From positions 1 through 64,000 of the IMG/VR virus record IMGVR_UViG_3300009161_000028: a stretch of DNA of 64,000 bases; one strand, 5' to 3'. The notes under the pieces were generated by a model. That model was not told the origin of the DNA. It did not search any database and saw only the letters and a program-made list of their open reading frames with translations. Origin of the DNA: a virus. Shown in pieces: positions 41,521 through 50,020 of this stretch (within the stretch, counting starts at the first letter, position 1; every line of letters starts with the position of its first letter). Position numbers and translations under genes: made by a program.

Positions 41521-42153
41521 CTATAGTTTCAGATCACGAATCAAATTCGTGATCTCTTTCTCAAGGTATTTCTGTACCTTGGGGTTATACGTGGCTTCCG
41601 CCGCCATCTCTAATGTTATCTTTCCCCGCTTAGAGTTCATTAGTCCCTCATATATAGGAGTAGGATAAGCATTTGGAGCTGATGGCTGAGCCACAATATC
41701 TACGGTCAAGATCTCAAAATTTGAAACCTTGCCATTTGAATCGTTTACGTCGCCCGAACCACGAGAACTTACACCCAGTTTAACGCCGCTTTGCAGCATT
41801 GATTCTGCAATCTTGCCCATCGGTGTTGGAAGTATTTTCAACTTGCCAATACCGTTATTTCCGTCCATCCAAATATCTGTGATCATGTGACTTACACGAT
41901 CAAGATTAATCTTTAAATCATCTGGGTGGTCAATTTCACCAAGAATGCTGTATCCGTTTTTCAGTTGTTCCTGCATGGATTCAACTGCTCGCTTGATTTC
42001 GTGAGACGGATACACTCTTTGGTTGGCATTCTTTACTTCACCCTCGATGAAGGTTCCCTTAAGATACAAGCTCTTAAGATTGCCTTCACCGGAGGTTTCC
42101 AGTATTGCCTGGGCACGCTCGTAGCTGAGATGTTCTCGCAGTAGAGCTGACAT
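41521..42153 (-). CDS. 21: Prohead protease (T4 gp21-like)
   Basis: 210 residues. The serine protease core shows GEIDHPDDL with the catalytic His76 and KLGVSSRGSG with Ser129 or Ser130. NANQRVYPSHEIKRAVESM is a typical N-terminal block. It matures the head by cutting after Ile/Leu-x-Glu. Candidate substrates in this window are gp23 (IAE), the 76-residue prohead protein (LME) and the two EFITE-tagged proteins at 50.0-51.1 kb. Confidence 0.95.
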   Translation of the reverse strand: MSALLREHLSYERAQAILETSGEGNLKSLYLKGTFIEGEVKNANQRVYPSHEIKRAVESMQEQLKNGYSILGEIDHPDDLKINLDRVSHMITDIWMDGNNGIGKLKILPTPMGKIAESMLQSGVKLGVSSRGSGDVNDSNGKVSNFEILTVDIVAQPSAPNAYPTPIYEGLMNSKRGKITLEMAAEATYNPKVQKYLEKEITNLIRDLKL

Positions 42154-42156
42154 ATC

Positions 42157-42906
42157 TTAGACCTTCTTCATGTCCTGGACTTTCTTCATCTTGGTGCCTT
42201 CGCCCCTGGTATCGTAGCTTGTTAGCTTACCTGGACTCTTAACACCATGATTTCCCTGACTGCCATCCTTAATAGATACTGGCTTGCCAGCACCTGTTGG
42301 GCTCTTAGCATTCTTTGCCAGAGGGCTCGTTGCATGAGTACCGGCTGGTTCCGACAGAACTGGCTTTGGAGCATGCTCCTTGTATTCGAAGATTGAAGCT
42401 TCGTCCATCTCTTCGTCGCCCATATCTGCGCTTGCAGCTTCGTCGCCCATGTCTTCATGGTCTGTTTCTTCGTGATCTTCGTCACTTCCTTCGCCTGCCA
42501 TTAGGTCGTCAAATTCTGACTTCAGCTGGCTTAGTGCATCTTCTAGGTCAACGAGACGGTCTTCCATATCTTCCATACCACCCTCGTCGCCCATGTCGTG
42601 TTCTGAGCTATCTAGTTCGTCGCCCATATCGTCACCCATGTCGCCTTCGTCGTCGAGTGGCTCTTCGTCGCCCATCTCTTCGTCAGCTTCTGACATATCG
42701 TACTCTTCGGCTTCGATCTCATTTACTAGACCTTCAACTTCGTCACCGCCAAACTCTTCTTCGTCGAGTTCTGCTGTTTCGTCTGCGATTAGATTTTCGT
42801 AAATTTCACGGCTCTTTGCAACAACGATTTCGTGGAAAATGGCCTGAGCCTTTTCTGTTTCGTCATTGACAACATATTCAAGCAATTGCTCAAATTTCTT
42901 TGACAT
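42157..42906 (-). CDS. Acidic prohead core protein (gp67/gp68 position)
   Basis: 249 residues. The helical N-terminus (FEQLLEYVVNDETEKAQAIF) is followed by an extremely acidic, Met/Gly-containing stretch (about 45-165, with repeats of the DMGDE type) and a basic Gly/Lys-rich tail. In T4 the small core proteins gp67 and gp68 lie between gp20 and gp21, and this gene occupies that place. The sequence itself does not prove homology. The ribosome site is AAGGAG. Confidence 0.75.
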   Translation of the reverse strand: MSKKFEQLLEYVVNDETEKAQAIFHEIVVAKSREIYENLIADETAELDEEEFGGDEVEGLVNEIEAEEYDMSEADEEMGDEEPLDDEGDMGDDMGDELDSSEHDMGDEGGMEDMEDRLVDLEDALSQLKSEFDDLMAGEGSDEDHEETDHEDMGDEAASADMGDEEMDEASIFEYKEHAPKPVLSEPAGTHATSPLAKNAKSPTGAGKPVSIKDGSQGNHGVKSPGKLTSYDTRGEGTKMKKVQDMKKV

Positions 42907-42954
42907 GTTTAAAATCTCCTTAGCTAAGTGTGTAATTAGTTATCAAAAGAATAG

Positions 42955-42982
42955 AAAAACCGGCTCAAACGGCCGGTTTTTT
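42955..42982 (-). terminator. Hairpin terminator between the small prohead gene and the core operon
   Basis: AAAAACCGGC and GCCGGTTTTT pair over 10 bp with a 7-base loop; A and T runs on both sides make it usable in either direction. It ends the transcript of the portal and small prohead genes and separates it from gp67/21/22/23. Confidence 0.85.
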
Positions 42983-42991
42983 GGTATTTTT

Positions 42992-43222
42992 TTAACCCGC
43001 AGGTGCTGCAGGTGGTGCGCCGTAAATGGTCTTAAAGAAATCTTCTTGTTTTTTCTGTTCCATTTTACGAACTTCTTGCATTCGACGTAACTTGTTTATT
43101 TGTTCCAGTGTGAGACGTATCTTGCGTGTATCGTCTGGACGCTGTACACTTTCGTCATCCTTAGCATCATACCTCTGATCGGGTACTTTCTCGGTATTTT
43201 CCATTAAGTCACGTAAATGCAT
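42992..43222 (-). CDS. Small prohead protein, 76 aa
   Basis: Charged helical protein (KIRLTLEQINKLRRMQEVRKMEQ) with an Ala/Pro-rich end. It starts MHLRDLMEN, where LME fits the Leu-x-Glu rule for gp21 cleavage after residue 8. It lies directly after the portal gene, where T4 has gp67. A core or internal head protein is likely. The ribosome site is GAGGAAA. Confidence 0.7.
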   Translation of the reverse strand: MHLRDLMENTEKVPDQRYDAKDDESVQRPDDTRKIRLTLEQINKLRRMQEVRKMEQKKQEDFFKTIYGAPPAAPAG

Positions 43223-43255
43223 ACAATTTCCTCACGCTGTATTTAATCAATTTGA

Positions 43256-44986
43256 TTAAATTCCAGGTTCTCCTCCCGGGGGCATTTCGCCTCCTGGTGC
43301 AGTTGGTGCACCTTCTGGGGGGGCTTCGCCGCCCGGTGGGCCTGCCATAGCCTGATCCACTGCACCCATATCTGCTTCCATGCCACCTGGGGTAACACCT
43401 ACGTTACGTAGATCTGAACCGCTAGTTTCTGCTTCAGCCTGCGCGTTTTCTTTCTTCCATTGTGTTTCGTTATCCACAATTTCTTGTTCGCTTAAGCCCA
43501 AGTACCGTCCCATTGCCCAACGTTTAGCAATAAAGGGCAACTGTGCCATCTGATTAAAGTTATTGATACGGTTGCTATCCACATCCACAGTCTTAAACTG
43601 ACTAAAGTTCTGTGGCTCGGTAAACTTCAATTCAAACATACTGGTATCAATATTAATACCACGCTTCTTAAGGTAAATCTTAAAGTCTAGGTCCAGCTGC
43701 GGCACAATTAAGCTTTGCAAACGCATGCAATACTTGTTAAAACGCAGTTCTTGAATTAGTGATGTACCCACACGTCCGTCATTGTAAGTTGCAGCACTAT
43801 CGTCTGGTCCCGTAGGCATGTAGCTGCTAGGAATACGCAATGCGCGGAACAGCTTGTTAGTAAAGAACTTGAGGTCATCAATTTGACCTAGATTCTCGCC
43901 GCCCGGCAATGTAGTAACGTCACTTCCCTTGCCATCACTATTAACAGCAAAGAAGAAGTCTTCATTCATGCTAATTGGGTTATAGGTAGCGTCACTTATG
44001 TTGCTACCGCCACCTGTCTGACTAGGAATACGACGCTGATAAATTTCGTTCTTAACACGCTCTAGGAACTGCATGGCTAAGTGGCTGGGCAGATTGCCTG
44101 TGTCAATCTTGAACACACGACGTTCTGGCGCACGTTGTACGCGATAGATAATGATAGCATCTTCGATTAGTTCTTTCTGTTTGAACGTCTTGAATACATT
44201 CTCTAGAATACTATAACCAAATGGCCATGCTGCGTCGAGACCTTCGTTTAAGCTCAGATGTACAACGTGCTCTGCGGCAACAGCCATCTGACTTTGTGTA
44301 TTGCTGAATCTACCACCATTACTACCACCTGCGCTGAAATTATAGTTGTTGCCTCTTGGGGAGGTTGCGCCTAGTATTGCAGGTGTTTGTGTATAACTTG
44401 TATTGCTGGTGTTGTTGGGTAATAGTTGTGTTGTGGTCAATGACTGCAAGTTTAGGTTAATGTCACGAACAACATACTGCTCGGGCTTCTTACCTTCTGC
44501 TTCGTTGACAATTACCTTGTCAACATTACGTGCATCGCAGTGATACAGCTTGTTGTTCTCGGGGTCACGGATAAAGAACGCATCGCCGTACTTGATCACG
44601 TTTCTGAACAAGCGGAATATTCTGCGATCCAGTTCATTGAGTCTGTACCAACTTACCAGTGCTTGCTTGAGAATCTTAACTTCAACGTCTGTTGGCTGTT
44701 CTAGAAAGTGAAAGTTGAACTGTGTGCCGTTGTCTGGGTTTACTTCTGTGCAAAACTCTGCAATGATATCCAGTGCGCTGTTAACTTCAGGATCTTGGTC
44801 CATGATCTCGTATTGATAGTACCGATCAACACGATTACTTTGTCCACTGTATACTTCAGGTAGGAACGTGTTAAAGTTCTTGCGACTCATTACACTGGGA
44901 GTAGTGGTCTTTTTGCCCGAGATAGGACTGTTATTGCCCTTGTTTGGGTCTTGATATACGTTAAAATGTTTACGCCAACTACTCAT
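43256..44986 (-). CDS. 20: Portal vertex protein (T4 gp20-like)
   Basis: 576 residues (T4 gp20 has 524). The dodecameric portal initiates head assembly and is the DNA channel. Conserved parts are RVDRYYQYEIMDQDPEVNSALDII (in two stretches, about 49-72), YGDAFFIRDPENNKLYH, RAPERRVFKIDTGNLP and LPGGENLGQIDDLKFFTNKLF. The C-terminal 50 residues are Pro/Gly-rich and disordered, and longer than in T4. The start overlaps TATATAAATG, which resembles a late promoter but cannot serve this gene. Confidence 0.93.
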   Translation of the reverse strand: MSSWRKHFNVYQDPNKGNNSPISGKKTTTPSVMSRKNFNTFLPEVYSGQSNRVDRYYQYEIMDQDPEVNSALDIIAEFCTEVNPDNGTQFNFHFLEQPTDVEVKILKQALVSWYRLNELDRRIFRLFRNVIKYGDAFFIRDPENNKLYHCDARNVDKVIVNEAEGKKPEQYVVRDINLNLQSLTTTQLLPNNTSNTSYTQTPAILGATSPRGNNYNFSAGGSNGGRFSNTQSQMAVAAEHVVHLSLNEGLDAAWPFGYSILENVFKTFKQKELIEDAIIIYRVQRAPERRVFKIDTGNLPSHLAMQFLERVKNEIYQRRIPSQTGGGSNISDATYNPISMNEDFFFAVNSDGKGSDVTTLPGGENLGQIDDLKFFTNKLFRALRIPSSYMPTGPDDSAATYNDGRVGTSLIQELRFNKYCMRLQSLIVPQLDLDFKIYLKKRGINIDTSMFELKFTEPQNFSQFKTVDVDSNRINNFNQMAQLPFIAKRWAMGRYLGLSEQEIVDNETQWKKENAQAEAETSGSDLRNVGVTPGGMEADMGAVDQAMAGPPGGEAPPEGAPTAPGGEMPPGGEPGI

Positions 44987-44997
44987 TTATATACCCT

Positions 44998-47850
44998 TTA
45001 AGGAAGTCCGAGAGCCGCAGCTTTCTTTGTCAGCGAGGAAAATGCACCAGATACCATACCTGGTTTCTCCTCGCCTTGTTTTTCTATCGCCATTAACACC
45101 TGAGTCATCATATCAATTTGAGCAGATATCTTTTTTACTAAGTCATCTGTATTTACTACTTTCCCTACGCCAGCTGCTGGTTTCGCTAACGCTGTAGCGG
45201 CTGCAGGTGCGCCTGTTGCTGCAGGAGTTGTTGGTGCAGCTGGCAAAGGTTTGAGCATCGCCATTGGATTTTTTTGTACTTCTAGTATTCGGTTCTGAAT
45301 AGGTGTGCGCTGCCCTTCAGGTATTGTATTAATTTCTGCCGGAATAGTAGATTTAGAAAGATCTTTTGGTGGCGGTGCTGCTGCTGCGCCCTTTTTATCT
45401 TTCTTAAACCAATTGAGAGGATTTAACTTGTCCTTGATGTAATTGCCAATACTGCTAAACAGTCCCTTGATCGCATCAGTAATGGAGTTCAACATATCCA
45501 TGAATGAGAATTCTTTCCACCATTTGGCGATGCCGGCAAATACATTCTTGATAGAATCTGTTACCTTAGTCAATATTACCCCAATATCAAACCCGCCAAA
45601 TACATTTTTAACAAAGTCGCCAACAGTGTTGAATATTCGTACCCAATGATTGTATATTGAAACAAACGGACTCATTAACATTTTGCCCCAATCTTTCAAT
45701 CCGTTTATCAGATAATTTCCAATACTTGTCCATACAGCCATAAATTTGTCAAAGACTTCCGAGAACGATGCATCGCCCATAAAGAAATCAATGAGCGTTG
45801 TCCAGTAGTCTGCAAGACTTCCGAATATATCAATTACTCCAACAAGGGCGTTCACAATAGTTCCAATGATTGGTCCAAGTATGTCCATAATGGGTTGTAA
45901 TACCCAATCATACAGAAGTTTAAATACTTTGACTACTACTTTAATGACCTTACCCAGTGCATTGACAATCTTACCAAGAGCTTCGCCCAATTTGGCAAGA
46001 GTTCCGCCCATACCGCCTTCTTGTTTTGAGAATATATCTTTAACTCTTCCCCATAAATTCTGAAGAACATCAGATACTGTTCCAAATACCTGTGTAAATA
46101 TGTCTCCAATCATCTTAAAGTCAATAGCATTAACTACAGTGTTAGCGAACGTTAATATCTGATCAAAAATTTCACCAAGTATGCTTAATGCACTAGTGAT
46201 ATCAATTTTTCCTAAAATTTCAGATACTTTGCCAAATACGTCCGAGAAGAATTTTATCATCTTGTTTACAATAGGCATTACTACTGTATCAAACTTTGCA
46301 ATATAAGGATCCACTTTCTTTATTGCGGAATAGATAAAATCTGCGAGAGTTTGAAATCCTGTTGTAATTTTATCAAACAACGTCAGAAAGACCTTGCTGC
46401 CAAATATCTTTAGTATCAAACTTTCAAACATGCCGCCAAACTTAGTCTTGATATCTTGTAATTGCTTTTGTGACTCTAGCTCTGCACTGCGCTGATCGTT
46501 CATTGCTTTTTCTGCTTCGGCAAATGTTTTATTTCTGCCCGCTGCTGTCTTCATAAACTCTATAACTTCGCCTTCTCTTGCAGCCTTGTTTGCTTTGGCC
46601 GCATTTGCTGCCATGAGTAAATCTTTTTGTGCCTGAGTACGTTGTGCTTGTGGAATAGCACCAAGTGTCTTAGATATTTGCTCGGCGTTGTCTCCCATAG
46701 CATTTGCCATTTCGTCGCGAGCTTGTTCTTCTGTTATTGCACCAGATTTCAATTTATCTGCAATTCCAGTGAATGTGTTTTGAAGTTGCGGACCTACTGT
46801 TGCAAATGCTGCAGCAGTATCGCCTGTCATAGTACCAAACTGTAATAAATCACCAAAAGCACTTACTAATGTTTCGCCTCCTGGTAAACCTTGTAACATT
46901 GTGGCAAATTTCATTACACTATTTTTTTCTTCGCCTGCTAAACCAAGCATATCAAGGGTAGCAGTAAAATCTGGATTCTTTGCAAAATCTGCCATCATCT
47001 TATTCATTTCTTCTCTGGTCTTACCTGTGGATCTTGCAAGGGAGTCTAAGTCCGAAACATAATCGGCAGTACTTGCTGTTACTCTCTTTTGAACATCTGC
47101 TGCAGTTTCTCCGGCACGTGCTCGAGTAATATCTTGGTGTGTTAAGTTCTGTTGGATATCAGCATAGTCGGCAAGATATTGCGCTGCTTCGCTAACTCCA
47201 ATGCCCAATCCTGCTAACTTAGCTTTGCCAAATACCAATTCTCGACTAAATGCTGTTAATCTTTTAGCTCCTTCATTCATATTGCCGCCGCCAAAACGAG
47301 CAACCGCAGCATGATTCTGCGTCATTAATCGTCCAAGTTCTTCTACACTTAAACCTGCAGATCCTGCAGCGGCTGCTAGTTCGGCAAATCCACCTTGAAA
47401 TCTGATACCAGACGCATTCATCTCTTTAACAGTATCTGCCATCTTGTCAACTGCACCAAATGCTGCACTAACGATAGCAACGCCAATCATGAATGCGCCT
47501 TGGACTAGCTTAAACGCGCCGCCTAATGCCTTAGCTGCACCGCCTAATATATTAAATCCCTTAGCAGTTCCGCCCTGTAATCGTATAATCTCATTATTTT
47601 GAGTATTCATTCGAATCACAGATCCGCTCATATCATCTAGGTTACCTGCAACTTCATCGAGTCCTTGATTTAGTGCGGCGCCGGCATCTGCAGCTCCGCC
47701 ACCGGCATTGCTACTACCTCCCCCGCTGCGGGCACTTGCACTAGCCAGACGATTCATTGCAGCAACTAAACTTCGTAGGGTTGCCTCAGTAGCGAGGTCG
47801 TCGCCTTCTATCCTGTATTCTGTGCCGTTAATGTTTATTGAGTTAGCCAT
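44998..47850 (-). CDS. Putative tail tape-measure-like protein, 950 aa
   Basis: Long protein with N-terminal Gly/Ala/Ser-rich segment, a helical region with a hydrophobic patch (LVQGAFMIGVAIVSAAFGAV, about 115-134), a soluble helical part to 480, then many hydrophobic helices (for example VVMPIVNKMIKFFSDVFGKV, IMDILGPIIGTIVNALVGVI) to about 860 and an Ala/Pro tail. This layout is typical of tape measures that fill the tail tube and reach the membrane during infection. The place between portal and gp26 differs from T4, where gp29 sits in the baseplate cluster, so the call is tentative. A TATAAATA late promoter precedes it. Confidence 0.65.
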   Translation of the reverse strand: MANSININGTEYRIEGDDLATEATLRSLVAAMNRLASASARSGGGSSNAGGGAADAGAALNQGLDEVAGNLDDMSGSVIRMNTQNNEIIRLQGGTAKGFNILGGAAKALGGAFKLVQGAFMIGVAIVSAAFGAVDKMADTVKEMNASGIRFQGGFAELAAAAGSAGLSVEELGRLMTQNHAAVARFGGGNMNEGAKRLTAFSRELVFGKAKLAGLGIGVSEAAQYLADYADIQQNLTHQDITRARAGETAADVQKRVTASTADYVSDLDSLARSTGKTREEMNKMMADFAKNPDFTATLDMLGLAGEEKNSVMKFATMLQGLPGGETLVSAFGDLLQFGTMTGDTAAAFATVGPQLQNTFTGIADKLKSGAITEEQARDEMANAMGDNAEQISKTLGAIPQAQRTQAQKDLLMAANAAKANKAAREGEVIEFMKTAAGRNKTFAEAEKAMNDQRSAELESQKQLQDIKTKFGGMFESLILKIFGSKVFLTLFDKITTGFQTLADFIYSAIKKVDPYIAKFDTVVMPIVNKMIKFFSDVFGKVSEILGKIDITSALSILGEIFDQILTFANTVVNAIDFKMIGDIFTQVFGTVSDVLQNLWGRVKDIFSKQEGGMGGTLAKLGEALGKIVNALGKVIKVVVKVFKLLYDWVLQPIMDILGPIIGTIVNALVGVIDIFGSLADYWTTLIDFFMGDASFSEVFDKFMAVWTSIGNYLINGLKDWGKMLMSPFVSIYNHWVRIFNTVGDFVKNVFGGFDIGVILTKVTDSIKNVFAGIAKWWKEFSFMDMLNSITDAIKGLFSSIGNYIKDKLNPLNWFKKDKKGAAAAPPPKDLSKSTIPAEINTIPEGQRTPIQNRILEVQKNPMAMLKPLPAAPTTPAATGAPAAATALAKPAAGVGKVVNTDDLVKKISAQIDMMTQVLMAIEKQGEEKPGMVSGAFSSLTKKAAALGLP

Positions 47851-47873
47851 AGTGTGGTAGATATATAGTTGTG

Positions 47874-47881
47874 TATTTATA
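47874..47881 (-). promoter_or_regulatory. T4-type late promoter (TATAAATA)
   Basis: A perfect TATAAATA read leftward, 24 bp before the ATG of the tape-measure-like gene, which would give a leader of about 18 bases. It likely drives the tape-measure, portal and small prohead genes. Confidence 0.75.
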
Positions 47882-47882
47882 A

Positions 47883-47903
47883 CGGTTATGAAACCGGTTT
47901 TTT
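47883..47903 (+). terminator. Hairpin with U-tract just before the gp26-like gene
   Basis: CGGTT, ATGA loop, AACCG, then GTTTTTT. It has terminator form on the rightward strand although it lies only 17 bp before gp26. No obvious rightward promoter lies after it. It may limit antisense transcription, attenuate gp26, or be a chance structure. Confidence 0.4.
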
Positions 47904-47919
47904 AAACGGAAGCAATTCA

Positions 47920-48774
47920 ATGTCAGAAATTAAAAATAACCCGCTGAGTTCATATTTTAGACAGGCTAAGTACTATACTCCCTTGCCTAGTGGAGGCAGA
48001 TGGTACGAACCCGGCAGCATTGATTGGCCCGCAACGGGCGAAGTTGGCATCATGCCCATGACAGCAAAAGATGAGATTTCGCTTAAAACGCCAGACGCAC
48101 TGCTAAACGGACAGGGCACTGTGGATATTATCCAAAGCTGTGTTCCTGCCATCAAAAATGCATGGAATATTCCCAGTGTAGACCTCGACACCTTGTTAAT
48201 TGCCATACGAATTGCAACATACGGTAGCATGATGGACGTTAGCCCTGATTGCCCGCAGTGTAAAGCTGTTAACAATTATCAGCTGGACCTTAAGGAAGCA
48301 CAAGCACAAACGCTGCACAGAGTGTGGAACGATTACATTCACGCAAACGAGCTAACCATTGTGCTCAAACCCATGACATACCGTCAGCTGAATAACAAAC
48401 AGTACAGAACATTTGAAGAACAGCGTCTACTACAGGAAATTCAGCAAAGTAGTCTAGACGAAGCAACCAAAATTAAAAAGTTTAGCGAAGGATTTAAGAA
48501 GCTAACTTCACTAACGTTGGAAATTGTACTGGACAGCATTGCATGTATCCAAACACCCGATGGTACACAAGTTACCGATCGATCAATGATTGAAGACTTC
48601 ATACAAAATACCAGCAGCGATGTGTTTGACAGCATTAACAAGTGTATCACAAACAACAAGGAAAGCTTTAGTCTGGCTCCAATCCAAGTTGAATGTCAGG
48701 AATGCCAACACAAGTGGAAGCAGGAACTGGAGTTCGACGCTACCAATTTTTTCGCTCGAGGCTCCAGCAACTAA
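47920..48774 (+). CDS. 26: Baseplate hub assembly protein (gp26-like)
   Basis: 284 residues. The conserved run GIMPMTAKDEISLKTPDALLNG (48-69, two stretches) and IQSCVPAIKNAWNIPSVDLDTLLIAIRIATYG mark the family annotated as gp26 in T4-like cyanophages. Two CxxC pairs (CPQC near 110 and CQEC near 265) could bind zinc. ATG 47920 begins the conserved part; the frame is open from 47869. Near its end the gene contains TTTTTTC at 48747, from which a -1 shift would fuse it to the following conserved domain, giving about 354 residues. It is unclear how closely this is related to T4 gp26 itself. Confidence 0.8.
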   Translation: MSEIKNNPLSSYFRQAKYYTPLPSGGRWYEPGSIDWPATGEVGIMPMTAKDEISLKTPDALLNGQGTVDIIQSCVPAIKNAWNIPSVDLDTLLIAIRIATYGSMMDVSPDCPQCKAVNNYQLDLKEAQAQTLHRVWNDYIHANELTIVLKPMTYRQLNNKQYRTFEEQRLLQEIQQSSLDEATKIKKFSEGFKKLTSLTLEIVLDSIACIQTPDGTQVTDRSMIEDFIQNTSSDVFDSINKCITNNKESFSLAPIQVECQECQHKWKQELEFDATNFFARGSSN

Positions 48775-48983
48775 CAGTTGAGGAAATTGAGGAGCTTTGC
48801 GATGCATATCAAAAAGACTGTCTCAAGATTAGGGAAGATTGTTATAAGTTAGCTTGGAGCATGCGCGGCGCGATCTCACTAGATCAAGCACTAATGCTAA
48901 GTTACGACGATCGTAATATTATTGCGGAGATTTACAAAGAAAACTTGGAAACTACCAAGAAGTCCGGACTACCGTTCTTCTAA
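48693..48983 (+). CDS. gp51-position domain in the -1 frame (probable frameshift product of gp26)
   Basis: The conserved-looking part runs from LQQLTVEEIEELCDAYQKDC to the end ENLETTKKSGLPFF. In T4, gene 51 follows gene 26. The only Met codons in this frame (48693, 48702) lie 82 bp inside gp26 without a ribosome site, and the residues they would add (PTQVEAGTGVRRYQ) look like read-through of another frame. The -1 slippery site T TTT TTC at 48747-48753 sits exactly where the domain begins. I therefore read it as the C-terminal part of a gp26 frameshift fusion rather than an independent protein. Confidence 0.65.
   Translation: MSGMPTQVEAGTGVRRYQFFRSRLQQLTVEEIEELCDAYQKDCLKIREDCYKLAWSMRGAISLDQALMLSYDDRNIIAEIYKENLETTKKSGLPFF
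48747..48753 (+). other. Candidate -1 ribosomal frameshift heptamer
   Basis: T TTT TTC in the gp26 reading frame is a perfect X XXY YYZ heptamer. A -1 slip joins gp26 codon 278 to 76 further codons ending at 48983. Tail assembly chaperones of many phages (lambda G/GT) use the same device. Confidence 0.65.
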
Positions 48984-49402
48984 GATTTACGTATGTGTTT
49001 CTTATGCACACGTACTTGTATATGCCCGTTATAGAACTGATCACTTTCTAACACACGTCGCTGGATCTGTTCGCGGGCTTCTACATAAGAGCATTCAGCT
49101 TTACTGTGGCAATAGAACAGTATCTCACGGGCAAACTTGTCCTTGCCCAGTGCTTCAACATCGCGAGTTAGTTCATTACTGGACCCGTAGTAGTCACGCC
49201 AATCGCTTTCTACTTTGCCCCGTATCTTCTTGCGTTTCTTCTTTCCGTTCTTAAGTTTAACTGTTTTGTAGGTAGTTTTAGCAAACTTAGCTAGCTTTTT
49301 GCCAATGTACATTCGCTCGTTAGCTAGGTTAGTAATACAGTATACAAACCCCACAATATCGTCGGGAAGATCCGTTACTTCCTGTCCTTGAAATGTCCAC
49401 AT
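48980..49402 (-). CDS. GIY-YIG endonuclease, SegE-like
   Basis: 140 residues. GFVYCITNLANERMYIGKK is the GIY-YIG element near 18-36. A basic insertion follows (KTVKLKNGKKKRKKIRGKV), then DWRDYYGSSNELTRDVEALG, KFAREILFYCHSKAEC and the Glu-bearing helix SYVEAREQIQ. The arrangement matches the SegE-type free-standing homing nucleases of T4-like phages. ATG 49402 is preferred over TTG 49405. It sits leftward, converging on the gp26 region by a 4-bp overlap, next to a gene-free structured segment. Confidence 0.85.
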   Translation of the reverse strand: MWTFQGQEVTDLPDDIVGFVYCITNLANERMYIGKKLAKFAKTTYKTVKLKNGKKKRKKIRGKVESDWRDYYGSSNELTRDVEALGKDKFAREILFYCHSKAECSYVEAREQIQRRVLESDQFYNGHIQVRVHKKHIRKS

Positions 49403-49457
49403 CAAGTATATAGCTGAAACGAGTATACCGTAAAATTTAACGTTAAACGCAAGGTCT

Positions 49458-49465
49458 TATAAGTA
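49458..49465 (+). promoter_or_regulatory. Possible late promoter for the structured region (TATAAGTA)
   Basis: TATAAGTA matches the late consensus TATAAATA at 7 of 8 positions and lies at the left edge of the gene-free segment. Transcription would start near 49471. Confidence 0.4.
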
Positions 49466-49469
49466 TTAC

Positions 49470-50012
49470 TGTATTTTATAGCCCCAGTTGCGGAACGATC
49501 CGTATCCCGAGGTGATCCTGCTCGCGTGGTGGCCGCAGGTGGAACGCATCTAGCAAATGCACGGGATGGCATGACGAGTTGAGCTTTGAATGATGCGGCT
49601 CTGATTGAACGAGATATTCACCCGCAGCTTGTGTGTATAATTCTGTGTCTCAGTACATACAAGTCCCGTTGCGCTAATCGCCGAAGTATGGAAGAACGAG
49701 GTATCGGGCAACCGCCTCTGTCCTATAGGACTGTTCCTGAACACAGTGACGTACGAACTCAGGAAAAATTCGTTTAGTCATACCTTGTCCCGACCAGGGC
49801 GAAGTATGACTGAATCTAGGAAAAGTATCCCAGTAACAAAGTTTTTACTCTTACACAGTAACATTATCCTAGACGTACAAATTGCTCAAGTGAGCTTAAG
49901 TGAGCGAATGCGAACTTAAAGCGAATGCAGAGCTGATTGGCGCAAGCCAATCATGGTAACTGAGATAAGTAATGCATGCGGATCAACTAGCAGTTGGCCA
50001 AGCCCTGAGATA
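49470..50012 (+). ncRNA. Putative structured non-coding RNA, unassigned
   Basis: About 615 bp (49406-50020) contain no credible gene but many stems. These are GAGG/CCTC with inner CGG-GCAA-CCG (49698-49718); GTCC-TATA-GGAC (49720-49731); AGTCATAC (49776-49783) with GTATGACT (49804-49811), extending by TTT/GAA; TCTAGGA (49815) with TCCTAGA (49867); GCTTAAGT (49894) with ACTTAA-A-GC (49914); and TGATTGGC-GCAA-GCCAATCA (49934-49953). Two loops are GCAA tetraloops. No tRNA T-loop, tmRNA, RNase P or group I core motif was recognised. The strand is a guess from the upstream promoter-like site. Boundaries are approximate. Confidence 0.6.
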
Positions 50013-50020
50013 ATATTCAA

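Noticed and set aside
42315-42869. 184-residue rightward frame opposite the acidic core gene
   Set aside because: Arg/Leu-only composition produced by the complement of Asp/Glu codons; no ribosome site.
44984-44993. TATATAAATG before gp20 as a late promoter
   Set aside because: It overlaps the gp20 start codon and would start transcription inside the gene.
49550-49777. Small open frames of about 64 residues on both strands in the gene-free segment
   Set aside because: No ribosome site and no composition typical of the neighbours; stems and loops explain the segment better.
49406-50020. tRNA or tmRNA genes
   Set aside because: Looked for the T-loop GTTCRANNC and acceptor pairing on both strands; the nearest match (reverse of GATTGAACG) lacks the stem.
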